Source of the DNA: Kordiimonas sediminis | GTDB lineage: Bacteria > Pseudomonadota > Alphaproteobacteria > Sphingomonadales > Kordiimonadaceae | Assembly (NCBI RefSeq): GCF_014656395.1 | Contig: NZ_BNCI01000001.1 | Location: forward strand, 806,001 to 870,000 | DNA: 64,000 nt | Direction: 5' to 3' | Shown here: piece after piece, positions 9,022-17,717 of the stretch | How the letters are laid out: every line of letters starts with the position of its first letter | Position numbering within the stretch: the first letter of the stretch is position 1 | The notes under the pieces: model-generated | Databases searched by the model: none | Told to the model about the DNA's origin: nothing | What the model saw: the letters and a program-made list of their open reading frames with translations, nothing else | Position numbers and translations under genes: made by a program

Positions 9022-10056
9022 ATGCAGTTACATGAACTAAATGAACGGTCACAGGATATCTTTCGCACGATTGTCGAAACCTATCTGCGCACTGGCGATC
9101 CTGTTGGGTCCAGAACCCTAAGCCGTACGGGGACAATCAGTGTATCCCCCGCGACTATTCGCAATGTAATGGCGGACCTGGAAGACGCGGGGCTTTTGGA
9201 ATCGCCGCATACGTCGGCTGGCCGTCGTCCCACTGATCTTGGTCTTCGGATGTTTGTGGATGGCATGCTGGAAATTGGCAACCTAACGGCAAATGAACGG
9301 GAGTCGATTAAAGGCAAAAGCCAGAGTGTGGGACGCACGCTCGAAGAGGTTTTGAAAGAAACCACCCAGGCTTTGTCAGGGCTGTCCAAATGTGCCTCCA
9401 TGGTGATGGTCCCCAAACAGGAGTTGGCGGTCAGACAAATTGAATTTGTACCCCTTGGTCAGGACCGGGCGCTTGTTGTCCTGGTGTCAGAGCAGGGGAC
9501 GGTTGAGAACCGGATCATTTCAGTGCCACCGGGGGTGACGCCATCGGAACTTAATCAGGCCAGTAATTATTTGACAGCACGTCTTGCCGGACGCACGGTC
9601 GAAGAAGCCCGTCTCTCGATCGAGGAGGAGGTAAAACAACAGCAGACCTTGCTCGACTCTTTAACAAAGAAGGTTATAGACAGCGGTTTGGCGGTTTGGG
9701 CAGGTGGGGATGATCCGTCTTCATTGATAATTTCTGGTCAGGCTAATCTGCTTGAAAACCTTGAGGCACAGGAAGACCTGGAGAGAATTCGTCAGTTATT
9801 TGAAGAGCTTGACAAGAAGTCTGAGCTAATTCGGCTGTTGCAGCTTGCCAAGGACGCAGGCGGCGTGAAGCTATTTATCGGTTCAGAGAATAATTTATTT
9901 TCCCTGACGGGTTCATCTGTGGTTGTTTCTCCCTATATGAATGGCGCGAACAAAATTGTTGGTGTTGTCGGGGTGATCGGGCCAACCAGGCTGAATTATT
10001 CCCGCATTATCCCAATGGTTGATTATACGGCGCGGATTGTTTCCCGCCTTCTGTAA
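9022..10056 (+). CDS. hrcA: Heat-shock transcription repressor HrcA
   Basis: HrcA represses chaperone operons by binding CIRCE elements, with GroEL acting on its folding. The N-terminal winged helix contains FRTIVETYLRTGDPVGSRTLSR and VSPATIRNVMADLEDAGLLESPHTSAGRRPTDLGLR, diagnostic for the family. The C-terminal GAF-like domain ends with NYSRIIPMVDYTARIVSRLL. At 344 residues it is full length. The ATG sits at the predicted transcription start. I saw no CIRCE upstream, so autoregulation is not evident. grpE follows after 58 bases. Confidence 0.95.
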   Translation: MQLHELNERSQDIFRTIVETYLRTGDPVGSRTLSRTGTISVSPATIRNVMADLEDAGLLESPHTSAGRRPTDLGLRMFVDGMLEIGNLTANERESIKGKSQSVGRTLEEVLKETTQALSGLSKCASMVMVPKQELAVRQIEFVPLGQDRALVVLVSEQGTVENRIISVPPGVTPSELNQASNYLTARLAGRTVEEARLSIEEEVKQQQTLLDSLTKKVIDSGLAVWAGGDDPSSLIISGQANLLENLEAQEDLERIRQLFEELDKKSELIRLLQLAKDAGGVKLFIGSENNLFSLTGSSVVVSPYMNGANKIVGVVGVIGPTRLNYSRIIPMVDYTARIVSRLL

Positions 10057-10114
10057 GGACTGAATGCAGCACAATCACTATGCTTTGCACGGTGTGTGTG
10101 GCAAAAATTAATAC

Positions 10115-10717
10115 ATGAAAGCTGAGTTTATGAGCGAACAAGAAAATAAAGAAACAGACCTTCCTGAAGAGGAAATTGTGGCGGATGACGCAGTTGAGAC
10201 AGATGCTGCCGCTGACCAGTCAGAGGACGATCCGATTGCTGCGCTCGAGGCAGAAGTGGCGGAATTGAAAGACCGTCTGGTGCGTACTATGGCCGAGATG
10301 GAAAACGTCAGGCGTCGGGCAGACCGTGATAAGTCAGACGCAAGTGCCTATGCTGTAACAGCTTTTGCCCGTGATATGTTATCGGTTTCTGATAATTTGC
10401 GCCGGGCACTCGATAGCGTGCCTGAAGAAGTTGTAGAGAGCATGAAAAGCTTTGCCGAAGGTGTTGAAATGACCGAGCGTGAACTTTTAAACACGCTGGA
10501 ACGGCACGGCATTCGACAGGTTATTCCAGAAGTAGGCGAAAAGTTTGATCATAAATTGCATCAGGCCATGTTTGAGGTACCAACAACCGAGCACCCAACC
10601 GGGTCTATTATGCAGGTTGTGGCGAACGGCTATGTGATCAAAGATCGTTTGCTGCGCCCTGCTATGGTGGGTGTTGCAAAGTCGGATGACCAAAAGCCAG
10701 TTGATACAACGGTATAG
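10115..10717 (+). CDS. grpE: GrpE, nucleotide exchange factor of DnaK
   Basis: GrpE releases ADP from DnaK in the chaperone cycle. The acidic N-terminus is followed by a long helix around [23 protein letters not shown], which forms the dimeric coiled coil. The beta domain ends in [18 protein letters not shown], the family signature. At 200 residues it is normal. An ATG at 10130 (MSEQENKE) is an equally likely start; neither has a clear Shine-Dalgarno sequence. dnaK is not in the window. Confidence 0.95.
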   Translation: MKAEFMSEQENKETDLPEEEIVADDAVETDAAADQSEDDPIAALEAEVAELKDRLVRTMAEMENVRRRADRDKSDASAYAVTAFARDMLSVSDNLRRALDSVPEEVVESMKSFAEGVEMTERELLNTLERHGIRQVIPEVGEKFDHKLHQAMFEVPTTEHPTGSIMQVVANGYVIKDRLLRPAMVGVAKSDDQKPVDTTV

Positions 10718-10734
10718 CTATATAGAAAATCACC

Positions 10735-10760
10735 AAAAAAAGGGGCCGAAAGGCCCCTTT
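10735..10760. terminator. Terminator between grpE and the fasciclin gene
   Basis: GGGGCC (10742-10747), a GAAA loop and GGCCCC (10752-10757) form a perfect 6-bp stem. Seven A residues precede it and three T residues follow, so it should act strongly on the leftward fasciclin transcript and more weakly on grpE. Confidence 0.8.
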
Positions 10761-10844
10761 GTCGTTTGGGTGGCTGGCCGTTTGGTAGCTGGGGAAAGGA
10801 ATGTCCAAAAGGCGGCTGGCAACACCAAAACATCTGTACTGATA

Positions 10845-11348
10845 CTAGTTTGGCATAATTACCTGATCAATGACATGGATAACACCGTTTGATGTCTTGA
10901 TATCGGTATTGATAATAGTTGCACCGTCAATCATCGCGCCATTTGTTGCATCAATAGTGACATTACTGCCTTCCACTGTTGCCGGGGTTACTTTTTTGCC
11001 AGCAATGTCCTTTGCCATCACTTTGCCTGACAGTACATGGTAAGTCAGTATGCTGACTAGTTTGTCTTTATTTTCAGGACGCAACAACATTTCTACTGTG
11101 CCGGCGGGTAATTTTGCAAAGGCTTCATCCGTTGGGGCAAAGACAGTGAATGGCCCATCGCTTTTAAGTGTATCCACAAGGCCAGCAGCTTTCACAGCAG
11201 CAACAAGGGTATTAAACTGGCCTGCACCAACGGCAGTATCCACAATGTCTTTATCAGCCATTTTGCCGTGATGATCCGCAAGCACAGGTGCTGCTGCAAG
11301 GCCGAAAACCAGGCTGAAAACTGCCATTATTTTGGTACTGAAATTCAT
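10845..11348 (-). CDS. Secreted fasciclin (FAS1) domain protein
   Basis: A 24-residue signal peptide ending VLA-DHHG precedes one complete FAS1 domain of about 130 residues. The H1 box [15 protein letters not shown], the central [15 protein letters not shown] and the C-terminal [13 protein letters not shown] are all present. Bacterial single-FAS1 proteins are usually periplasmic or extracellular and linked to adhesion, but the ligand is unknown here. It appears monocistronic. Confidence 0.9.
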   Translation of the reverse strand: MNFSTKIMAVFSLVFGLAAAPVLADHHGKMADKDIVDTAVGAGQFNTLVAAVKAAGLVDTLKSDGPFTVFAPTDEAFAKLPAGTVEMLLRPENKDKLVSILTYHVLSGKVMAKDIAGKKVTPATVEGSNVTIDATNGAMIDGATIINTDIKTSNGVIHVIDQVIMPN

Positions 11349-11494
11349 TTGAGCTTCTCCACATATCGGTAAAAACAGGTTCGTACTCGGAACATGTTTC
11401 CCGTTTACGCCGGGAGGCGATCTGTAGATGAAAGATGACGCTTTCGTGATCTAAAAAGCTATCTAAGATTGATTGGCATATACTATATGTATTT

Positions 11495-11794
11495 TTACTG
11501 TGGGAAGGTGCCGGATGGTGGTCCATCCGGCATTTCGATTACAATATCTGTCTCGCCGTGTTTCAACATATAGACGGTCGCGACCATAGCCATTTTGCCA
11601 ATATCCTCACTTGCCTGCCCAACCTTTTGGGTGTGCATGTATCCGATCAGAAGGTCTTCTGCACCGGCGCGGTCCAGTGCGATCTCCTCAAGCAGGTTCG
11701 CAACGACCGCATAGTCTTCGTCTGTTACGTCAAAAGAACCGCTCAGATATGGCTCTTTTTCTTTCAGGACTGTAACCGCAAGTGTTCTGGGCAT
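11495..11794 (-). CDS. Small uncharacterised protein downstream of LysRS
   Basis: I do not recognise this 99-residue soluble protein. It has no signal or membrane segment, reads as mixed alpha/beta (TLAVTVLKEKEPYLSG..., then a long helix over residues 25-80) and ends in a proline/glycine tail. It starts 9 bases after the lysS stop, so it is probably translated from the same message. It could be a small accessory or regulatory protein, but nothing in the sequence says which. Confidence 0.65.
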   Translation of the reverse strand: MPRTLAVTVLKEKEPYLSGSFDVTDEDYAVVANLLEEIALDRAGAEDLLIGYMHTQKVGQASEDIGKMAMVATVYMLKHGETDIVIEMPDGPPSGTFPQ

Positions 11795-11803
11795 TTTGGG
11801 CCT

Positions 11804-13372
11804 CTACTTAACCTTTTCTTCGATCAGTGCGAGGGTCTTATCAATTCCGTACAGCGCGATGAAACCACCCATGCGCGGTCCCTGGCTTTGACCAAGAAGC
11901 ACTTCATAGCACGCTTTGAACCAGTCCCGCAGGTTCTCAAAACCGGCATCTTTACCTGCGCTGTAGACTTCGGTCATTATAATCTCGCTGTCTTGCTCGT
12001 CAGGGTCCAGTGCCTTCAGCCGTGCAGTCAGGCTTTCAAAAGCCTGACGTTCCTGATCCGTTGGGTTCCGGAAGGCTTTTGCAGGCAGGACAAAGTCTTC
12101 ATAATATTTGATCGCATATTCCATGATGCGGTCAAGTTCCGGATAGGCGTCAGCCGTTGCACCGTCTACATATCTGGAGATAAAGCCCCACAGCGCGTCT
12201 TTATTATCTGCGTTGGCAGCAGACACAAGGTTCAGCAAAAGTGCAAAGCTGACAGGCATTTTCACCTCTGGCACATTACCATTATGGATATGCCACGCGG
12301 GGTTTTTATACTGGTCCGCCAACTCCTGTTCCTGGTACTTGTCCATGAAGGTGTAATATTCGTCAACAGCCTTTGGAATAACGTCAAAATACAGACGTTT
12401 TGCTTTCCGGGGGCTTTGGAACATGTAAAGCGCCAGGCTTTCCGGGCTGGCATAGGCAAGCCACTCTTCGATTGACAAGCCATTGCCTTTTGATTTCGAA
12501 ATCTTCTGGCCTTTGTCATCAAGAAACAACTCGTATGTCAGGTTTTCTGGTGGTGTTGCACCGAGAATACGACAAATGGCAGAGCTTAGTTTCACGCTTT
12601 CGCTCAGGTCCTTACCGGACATTTCATAATCCACATTCAGGGCGACCCAGCGCATTGCCCAGTCTACTTTCCACTGACACTTTACTTTGCCGCCGGTGAC
12701 GGATGTTTCAACGCGGTCGCCTGCTTCGTTTGTGTAGGCAATGACCCCCTGATCCGCGTCCACAATTTCAACAGGGACCTGCAGGACAATGCCTGTGTCC
12801 GGGCAAACCGGCAAAAACGGGCTGTAAGTTGCCTGTCGCTCTTCGCCGAGCGTAGGCAGCATAACCTTCAGAATTTTGTCATAGTTCTGGCAGATTTTAA
12901 TCAGGGTGTCGTCGAACATCCCTGCCGCGTAACATTTTGTGGCTGAGTAAAATTCATAGGTGAAACCAAACTGATCAAGGAAGGAACACAAACGCGCGTT
13001 ATTATGCTCACCAAAACTGTTGTGGGTGCCAAATGGGTCTGGTACCTGCGTCAAAGGCTTACCAAGCGCTGGTGCTATCAATTCCTTGTTCGGGATATTG
13101 TCTGGCACTTTACGCAGGCCGTCCATATCATCGGAGAAACAGATCAGCTTGGTCGGTATATCGCACAGTTCCTGAAACGCCCGCATAACCATTGTTGTAC
13201 GCGCAACTTCACCAAAGGTACCGATATGCGGCAGGCCGGACGGGCCATACCCGGTTTCAAAAAGAACGTATCCCTTCTCTGGCGGGTTCTTTTTATAGCG
13301 TTTGACCAGCTTTTCTGCTTCAACGAAGGGCCATGCCTTTGAGCCGAGCGCGAGATCAATATTTCCAGTCAT
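11804..13372 (-). CDS. lysS: Lysyl-tRNA synthetase, class I (archaeal type)
   Basis: This is the class I LysRS found in archaea, spirochaetes and many alphaproteobacteria, not the class II enzyme of E. coli. The 522-residue protein carries the class I ATP-binding signature as PSGLPHIGT (residues 44-52) and the KMSKS-like KISKSKGNG near 290. The YALKYYEDFV-like C-terminal helical region matches the family's anticodon-binding cage. A probable promoter (TATATG -10 element) lies in the 161-base divergent gap to the helicase gene. Confidence 0.95.
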   Translation of the reverse strand: MTGNIDLALGSKAWPFVEAEKLVKRYKKNPPEKGYVLFETGYGPSGLPHIGTFGEVARTTMVMRAFQELCDIPTKLICFSDDMDGLRKVPDNIPNKELIAPALGKPLTQVPDPFGTHNSFGEHNNARLCSFLDQFGFTYEFYSATKCYAAGMFDDTLIKICQNYDKILKVMLPTLGEERQATYSPFLPVCPDTGIVLQVPVEIVDADQGVIAYTNEAGDRVETSVTGGKVKCQWKVDWAMRWVALNVDYEMSGKDLSESVKLSSAICRILGATPPENLTYELFLDDKGQKISKSKGNGLSIEEWLAYASPESLALYMFQSPRKAKRLYFDVIPKAVDEYYTFMDKYQEQELADQYKNPAWHIHNGNVPEVKMPVSFALLLNLVSAANADNKDALWGFISRYVDGATADAYPELDRIMEYAIKYYEDFVLPAKAFRNPTDQERQAFESLTARLKALDPDEQDSEIIMTEVYSAGKDAGFENLRDWFKACYEVLLGQSQGPRMGGFIALYGIDKTLALIEEKVK

Positions 13373-13497
13373 ATCGCTATACCTTTTTAATGAGAGTTAA
13401 ACTAAGTTTGGCATATATATAGCGCCGAACGGGAACACAAGCCAATAAAGGCGGGAACGCTAAAGAATTGGCAAACTTTCTTCTTTTGTTCTTTTTC

Positions 13498-13525
13498 TTG
13501 TCACAGAAATCATTACGGATATAGT
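13498..13525 (+). promoter_or_regulatory. Probable promoter of the helicase gene, leaderless geometry
   Basis: TTGTCA (13498-13503) and TATAGT (13520-13525) are separated by 16 bases. The next ATG is at 13534, so transcription should begin within a few bases of it, and no Shine-Dalgarno sequence is visible. Confidence 0.55.
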
Positions 13526-13533
13526 GCACGCCT

Positions 13534-16317
13534 ATGGAAGATCTGGTTTTACAGGCAGAAATGGAAGGTGCTGACATTCAGGCAGTGCCTGTGGCACATG
13601 TGGGAATTCGCACGGTGACATTTCTTGATCCCGATGGGGTGATCGAAGAACTGGATCTGGATGATGGACTGTCCCGCGTATCAAAAACCCCGCATTTGGT
13701 CTTAAACAGAGTAATGGCAGCGCGCAGACTGGGAATTGGCAGTTTGCAGGCGTATGACGTTTTGGAATTGTTTGCCTTTGTCCGGCCGGCTCGCTTCTGT
13801 TTGCCAACGGCATCTGGACTGGTGGCAGCTTTATCACTCGACCTTGCGGCCAGGACTGAAGAAGATATGTGCATGGCGCTTCGGGCCTGTGCGGTTCGTC
13901 TGCTAGCGGACCTGGCAAGCGAAACTTACCGCTACCGTGCGGGAAGTGGTCGTGTGGCAACAGCAATGGCGCGGGCAGGTTGGCTGTGGGGGGCGCCTGT
14001 CATGTCCGCTTTGTCGGGGCTTCGTGATGACAGTCGGGAAGATGGGTTGGCCGTATGGTCAGCCTTGCCCGACTGGGAAGAAACTGTGCCGCCACCACCG
14101 CCCGGCGATGACCCGGTGGAGCCCGATGACAGCAAAAATCGTTTGGCGCAACTTCTCGGGGATAATTCAGAGGAGCGCGAAGGCCAGCGCCGTTATGCGG
14201 CGGCTGCAACCCATGCCTTTCGACCGCGTGAATTTGCAGAAGGGCCGAACCTGCAACTTCTGGAAGCAGGGACAGGAACGGGCAAAACCTTAGGCTATAT
14301 TGCGCCAGCCAGCCTGTGGGCAGAGAATAACGATGCGGCGGTCTGGATCGCAACTTACACGAAAAACCTGCAACGTCAGCTGGATCAGGAACTGTCGCGT
14401 CTTTATCCGGACCCGCGCATAAAGCAGAAACGCGCTGTTATCAGAAAAGGCCGCGAAAACTATGCCTGTCTTCTGAATATCGAAGAGACACTGCGGGCGG
14501 TCATGATGCGGGCAGGGATGCAAGGTGCAGCCTTGAACGACATGATCCTGATGGGGCTGGTGGTGCGGTGGGCGCGTTTCAGCCGTGACGGTGATATGAT
14601 CGGCGGTGATTTTCCAAGCTGGCTTGGAGGGCACTTTGGCTTGGGCCGTATTGCCGGGCTAACCGACAGGCGGGGCGAATGTCTTTATTCTGCATGTGCA
14701 CACTACCGAAAATGTTTCATTGAAAAGGCGGTGCGGCGGTCGAGGCAGGCAGATTTGGTTGTTGCCAACCATGCACTTGTCATGGTGCAGGCGGCAACGC
14801 GTATGGATGATCCGGATATGCCGCGCCGGCTGGTATTTGACGAGGGACATCATTTGTTCGATGCCGCTGACAGCGCCTTTGCTGTGCATCTGTCTGGTCA
14901 AGAAGGGGCTGACCTTAGGCGCTGGATACGGGGTAAAGAACAGGCGGGGTCTACCCGGGCACGCGGATTGAAATCACGCATGGATGAATTGACGGCAGAT
15001 GACCCCGAGGCGCGCCAGCACCTTGACTGGCTTTTGGAGTCTGCAAGGTCCCTACCGGGGGAGGGATGGTTATCCCGAGTTACAGGGGCGGTCGCTGCGA
15101 CCGAGTTTGAGAAGTTTCTGATGTTTGTAAGGGCACAGGTGATGGCGCGGTCAAGCGAGCGGGATACCCGCGGCGGGCATGGGCTTGAAGCCTCTGTCGC
15201 AGATCCGGTGGAAGGTTTCATTGATGCCGGGGCTCGACTTTCGCTGAAGCTAGATGACATTCAAAAGCCAATGACAGCTCTCGCGGTGTCTTTGAAACGC
15301 AAACTGATCGAAGACGGTGATATGCTTGATAGCGGGACGCGTGGCCGTCTCGAATCTGCCATTCGGTCGCTGACATTGCGCGCAGAGATGGTGAAACTGT
15401 GGGTGTCGATGGCTGCTTCTATCGGAGAGAAAGTACCCGATGAATTTGTGGAATGGTTGGAAGTTGACCGCATTCAGGGGCGGGAACGCGATATTGGGGT
15501 CTTTCGTCACTTTGTTGATCCAACCAAGCCGTTTGCAGATGTGGTCCTTAGTCAGTGCCACGGTGCATTGATCACATCGGCGACCTTGCGTGATCATAAG
15601 GATAAGAATGCGGAAGACAGCGTTTCCTGGTATTCTGCTGATGTGCGAACCGGGGCACAGCATCTGATGATTGCACCCAAGCGCCTGTCTGTGTCCTCAC
15701 CCTTTGATTATCAGAAACAAACGAAGGTATTGATTGTCGGGGATGTCAATAAAAATGACCCTGAGCAAGTTGCCGCTGCGTACCGGTCTTTATTTTTGGC
15801 GTCTGGTGGCGGGGCGCTTGGACTGTTTACCGCTATATCCCGGCTACGGAGCACCTATGCAGCCATTGCACCAGACCTTGAGCATCTGGGCCTACCGCTG
15901 TTTGCACAGCATGTTGACCCAATAGATACGGCAACACTGGTGGATATGTTTCGGGATGAGAAAGATGCGTGCCTTTTGGGGACCGATGCTGTTCGCGACG
16001 GTGTTGATGTGCCGGGCACCAGTTTGCGGTTGATAGTCTTTGACCGGGTACCGTGGCCAAGGCCCAATCTGTTGCACCGGGCACGCCGCGCAGCTTTCGG
16101 GGGCAGGCACTATGACGAAATGCTAACCCGGCTGAAGTTGGGGCAGGCATATGGCCGTCTTGTCAGGCGTGCTGATGACTATGGCTGTTTTGTTATGCTG
16201 GACGGTCAGACACCCACACGGCTTTTGGATGCTTTCCCGGACGGCGTAGAGGTTCAGCGCCTGGGACTGCAGGAGGCTGTGGAAATCGTCAGAGACTTTA
16301 CCGATCTGAAACGATAA
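13534..16317 (+). CDS. XPD/DinG-family ATP-dependent DNA helicase
   Basis: The 927-residue protein has superfamily 2 motifs: Walker A LLEAGTGTGKTLGY near residues 245-255, the DEGH Walker B box in VFDEGHHLFDAADSAF near 437, and C-terminal motif VI QAYGRLVRRADDYGCFVMLD. Between motifs I and II are four cysteines (YACLLN, then CLYSACAHYRKC) that fit the 4Fe-4S cluster of XPD/DinG helicases. The first 210 residues are an extra domain outside the core. The family unwinds DNA 5' to 3' in repair and R-loop or G-quadruplex removal; the exact role here is unknown. Confidence 0.88.
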   Translation: MEDLVLQAEMEGADIQAVPVAHVGIRTVTFLDPDGVIEELDLDDGLSRVSKTPHLVLNRVMAARRLGIGSLQAYDVLELFAFVRPARFCLPTASGLVAALSLDLAARTEEDMCMALRACAVRLLADLASETYRYRAGSGRVATAMARAGWLWGAPVMSALSGLRDDSREDGLAVWSALPDWEETVPPPPPGDDPVEPDDSKNRLAQLLGDNSEEREGQRRYAAAATHAFRPREFAEGPNLQLLEAGTGTGKTLGYIAPASLWAENNDAAVWIATYTKNLQRQLDQELSRLYPDPRIKQKRAVIRKGRENYACLLNIEETLRAVMMRAGMQGAALNDMILMGLVVRWARFSRDGDMIGGDFPSWLGGHFGLGRIAGLTDRRGECLYSACAHYRKCFIEKAVRRSRQADLVVANHALVMVQAATRMDDPDMPRRLVFDEGHHLFDAADSAFAVHLSGQEGADLRRWIRGKEQAGSTRARGLKSRMDELTADDPEARQHLDWLLESARSLPGEGWLSRVTGAVAATEFEKFLMFVRAQVMARSSERDTRGGHGLEASVADPVEGFIDAGARLSLKLDDIQKPMTALAVSLKRKLIEDGDMLDSGTRGRLESAIRSLTLRAEMVKLWVSMAASIGEKVPDEFVEWLEVDRIQGRERDIGVFRHFVDPTKPFADVVLSQCHGALITSATLRDHKDKNAEDSVSWYSADVRTGAQHLMIAPKRLSVSSPFDYQKQTKVLIVGDVNKNDPEQVAAAYRSLFLASGGGALGLFTAISRLRSTYAAIAPDLEHLGLPLFAQHVDPIDTATLVDMFRDEKDACLLGTDAVRDGVDVPGTSLRLIVFDRVPWPRPNLLHRARRAAFGGRHYDEMLTRLKLGQAYGRLVRRADDYGCFVMLDGQTPTRLLDAFPDGVEVQRLGLQEAVEIVRDFTDLKR

Positions 16318-16385
16318 AATCCTATTGATGCTCTGAAGAATCTGCCGACAAGACATATAAACCTTGAGCATTGAGGGCAGCTGCC

Positions 16386-16406
16386 ATACTCTTGGCGCAA
16401 GAGTAT
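16386..16406. promoter_or_regulatory. Perfect 9-bp inverted repeat upstream of the TerB-like gene
   Basis: ATACTCTTG (16386-16394) and CAAGAGTAT (16398-16406) are exact complements around a GCG spacer. It ends 17 bases before the ATG at 16424. No T-run follows, so it is more likely an operator or a 5' leader hairpin than a terminator. Confidence 0.55.
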
Positions 16407-16423
16407 TTACACAAGGATTTTTT

Positions 16424-16834
16424 ATGTCAACGATCAGCCCGGAAACCGCACTGGTGTACACAATGGTAATGGTGTCAGCTTCAGATGATGAAATGACCGA
16501 TAGCGAACTGATGCGTATGACAGGTCTCGTCGGATATTTGCCAGCGTTAAATAGCTATAATATTGAACGGTTGCGCGCTGATACTGACAGCTGCATAGAA
16601 ATTCTTCAGTCGGAAGAAGGGCTTGATGCTGTTCTTGGTTTGATTGAGGAAGCCATCCCGGAAAGCCATTATGACCTGGTCTATTCTGTTGCGTGCGAGG
16701 TAGCTGCATCTGACGGTACACTTAGCCAGGAAGAGCTTCTTCTCCTTGAAATGATCCGTCATTATCTGAATGTAGACCGCTTAACAGCTGCTGCGATCGA
16801 GCGCGGTATCGCTGCACGCCAGAAACTGGTCTAG
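16424..16834 (+). CDS. TerB-like domain protein
   Basis: The 136-residue all-helical acidic protein resembles the TerB/DjlA-type fold: two repeats of a helical unit with an acidic loop, VSASDDEMTDSELMRM and VAASDGTLSQEELLLLEMIR. The second matches the family pattern A-x-A-D-G-x-hydrophobic-x-x-x-E. TerB-like domains bind metals or act in membrane-associated stress complexes; the substrate here is unknown. The ATG at 16424 has AAGGA upstream; an open frame to 16364 is not convincing. Confidence 0.75.
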   Translation: MSTISPETALVYTMVMVSASDDEMTDSELMRMTGLVGYLPALNSYNIERLRADTDSCIEILQSEEGLDAVLGLIEEAIPESHYDLVYSVACEVAASDGTLSQEELLLLEMIRHYLNVDRLTAAAIERGIAARQKLV

Positions 16835-16850
16835 TCGCCTTATACCCCCG

Positions 16851-17669
16851 TTAAGGGTCTTCTTGCAAAACAAACGGATATGGCGGTTCGGACCGCCATT
16901 TTTCTATGTTTTGAAAGGCTGTAATTTCAGAAAGTGCCGACAGTATTGTTTTACGGTTTTGTGTTTGAACTGCCGCTAACAGCGTTTCTGCCTGTGCCTT
17001 AATGATACCATCAAGGGCACTCTGGGGCCTTTCTTCTATGATGCTTTGCAGTTTTTCTTCAGCTTCCGGGTAATATTTCCGGCCAAGACGCACCAGCATT
17101 TTTGCATACTCAAGGGTCATGGCTGTGTCTTCTAAGGCATAAGAGTCGCTTTTCTGGAAATATGTCAGCGCCTTGCTGGGGCGGGCACCAAGCACCAGGC
17201 GCGCCATAAACCCCGCGGCACTTACTTCACTGTGCCAGCCCCCCAGCGCTGCATAGGGCAAAGGGCTATTGCTAAAATCATTAATTAGTTGTTCCAGACG
17301 ATTTTTTGTTTCTTTGGCCAGCTTGACGCTTTTAAGCCGTTTGCTTTCAAACCCCATTGCCATGGCAAGGCTTAGACGGTTTGGCAGGGATGTCGGGTCT
17401 AATCTGACAGACTTTTCGCAGGCATTCAGGGCTTTGTGCAGCCATGTAACACTGTCGATTCCGGATGTTTTGAACCCACCGATGATCAGTGCGGCTTTAC
17501 ATGAAAGCCCCAGGCTGGTGGCTGAGTTTGTCTCAATACCGGCGGTATAGGCGGCGGTGTAGTCGCCGCGCTGCATGGCGCTGATCTGGTCTTGCTGTGC
17601 ATATAGGGGGTCCGTCGCGGTGCAAAGTACCGTGATCATTAAGGCCCATATCATCAACCTGTGTGTCAT
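16851..17669 (-). CDS. Secreted TPR-like repeat protein, function unknown
   Basis: The first 25 residues (MTHRLMIWALMITVLCTA... ending YAQ) form a signal peptide, so the protein is probably periplasmic. The rest of the 272 residues is helical with TPR-like pairs such as LHKALNACEKSVRLDPTSLPNRLSLA and ALTYFQKSDSYALEDTAMTLEYAKML. No catalytic motif is apparent. It lies 48 bases downstream of trkH on the same strand and may share its transcript. Confidence 0.65.
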   Translation of the reverse strand: MTHRLMIWALMITVLCTATDPLYAQQDQISAMQRGDYTAAYTAGIETNSATSLGLSCKAALIIGGFKTSGIDSVTWLHKALNACEKSVRLDPTSLPNRLSLAMAMGFESKRLKSVKLAKETKNRLEQLINDFSNSPLPYAALGGWHSEVSAAGFMARLVLGARPSKALTYFQKSDSYALEDTAMTLEYAKMLVRLGRKYYPEAEEKLQSIIEERPQSALDGIIKAQAETLLAAVQTQNRKTILSALSEITAFQNIEKWRSEPPYPFVLQEDP

Positions 17670-17717
17670 TTAACCAGCATAGCACCGTTTGGGGTTTCCC
17701 GGCCAAGAATATGCCGA

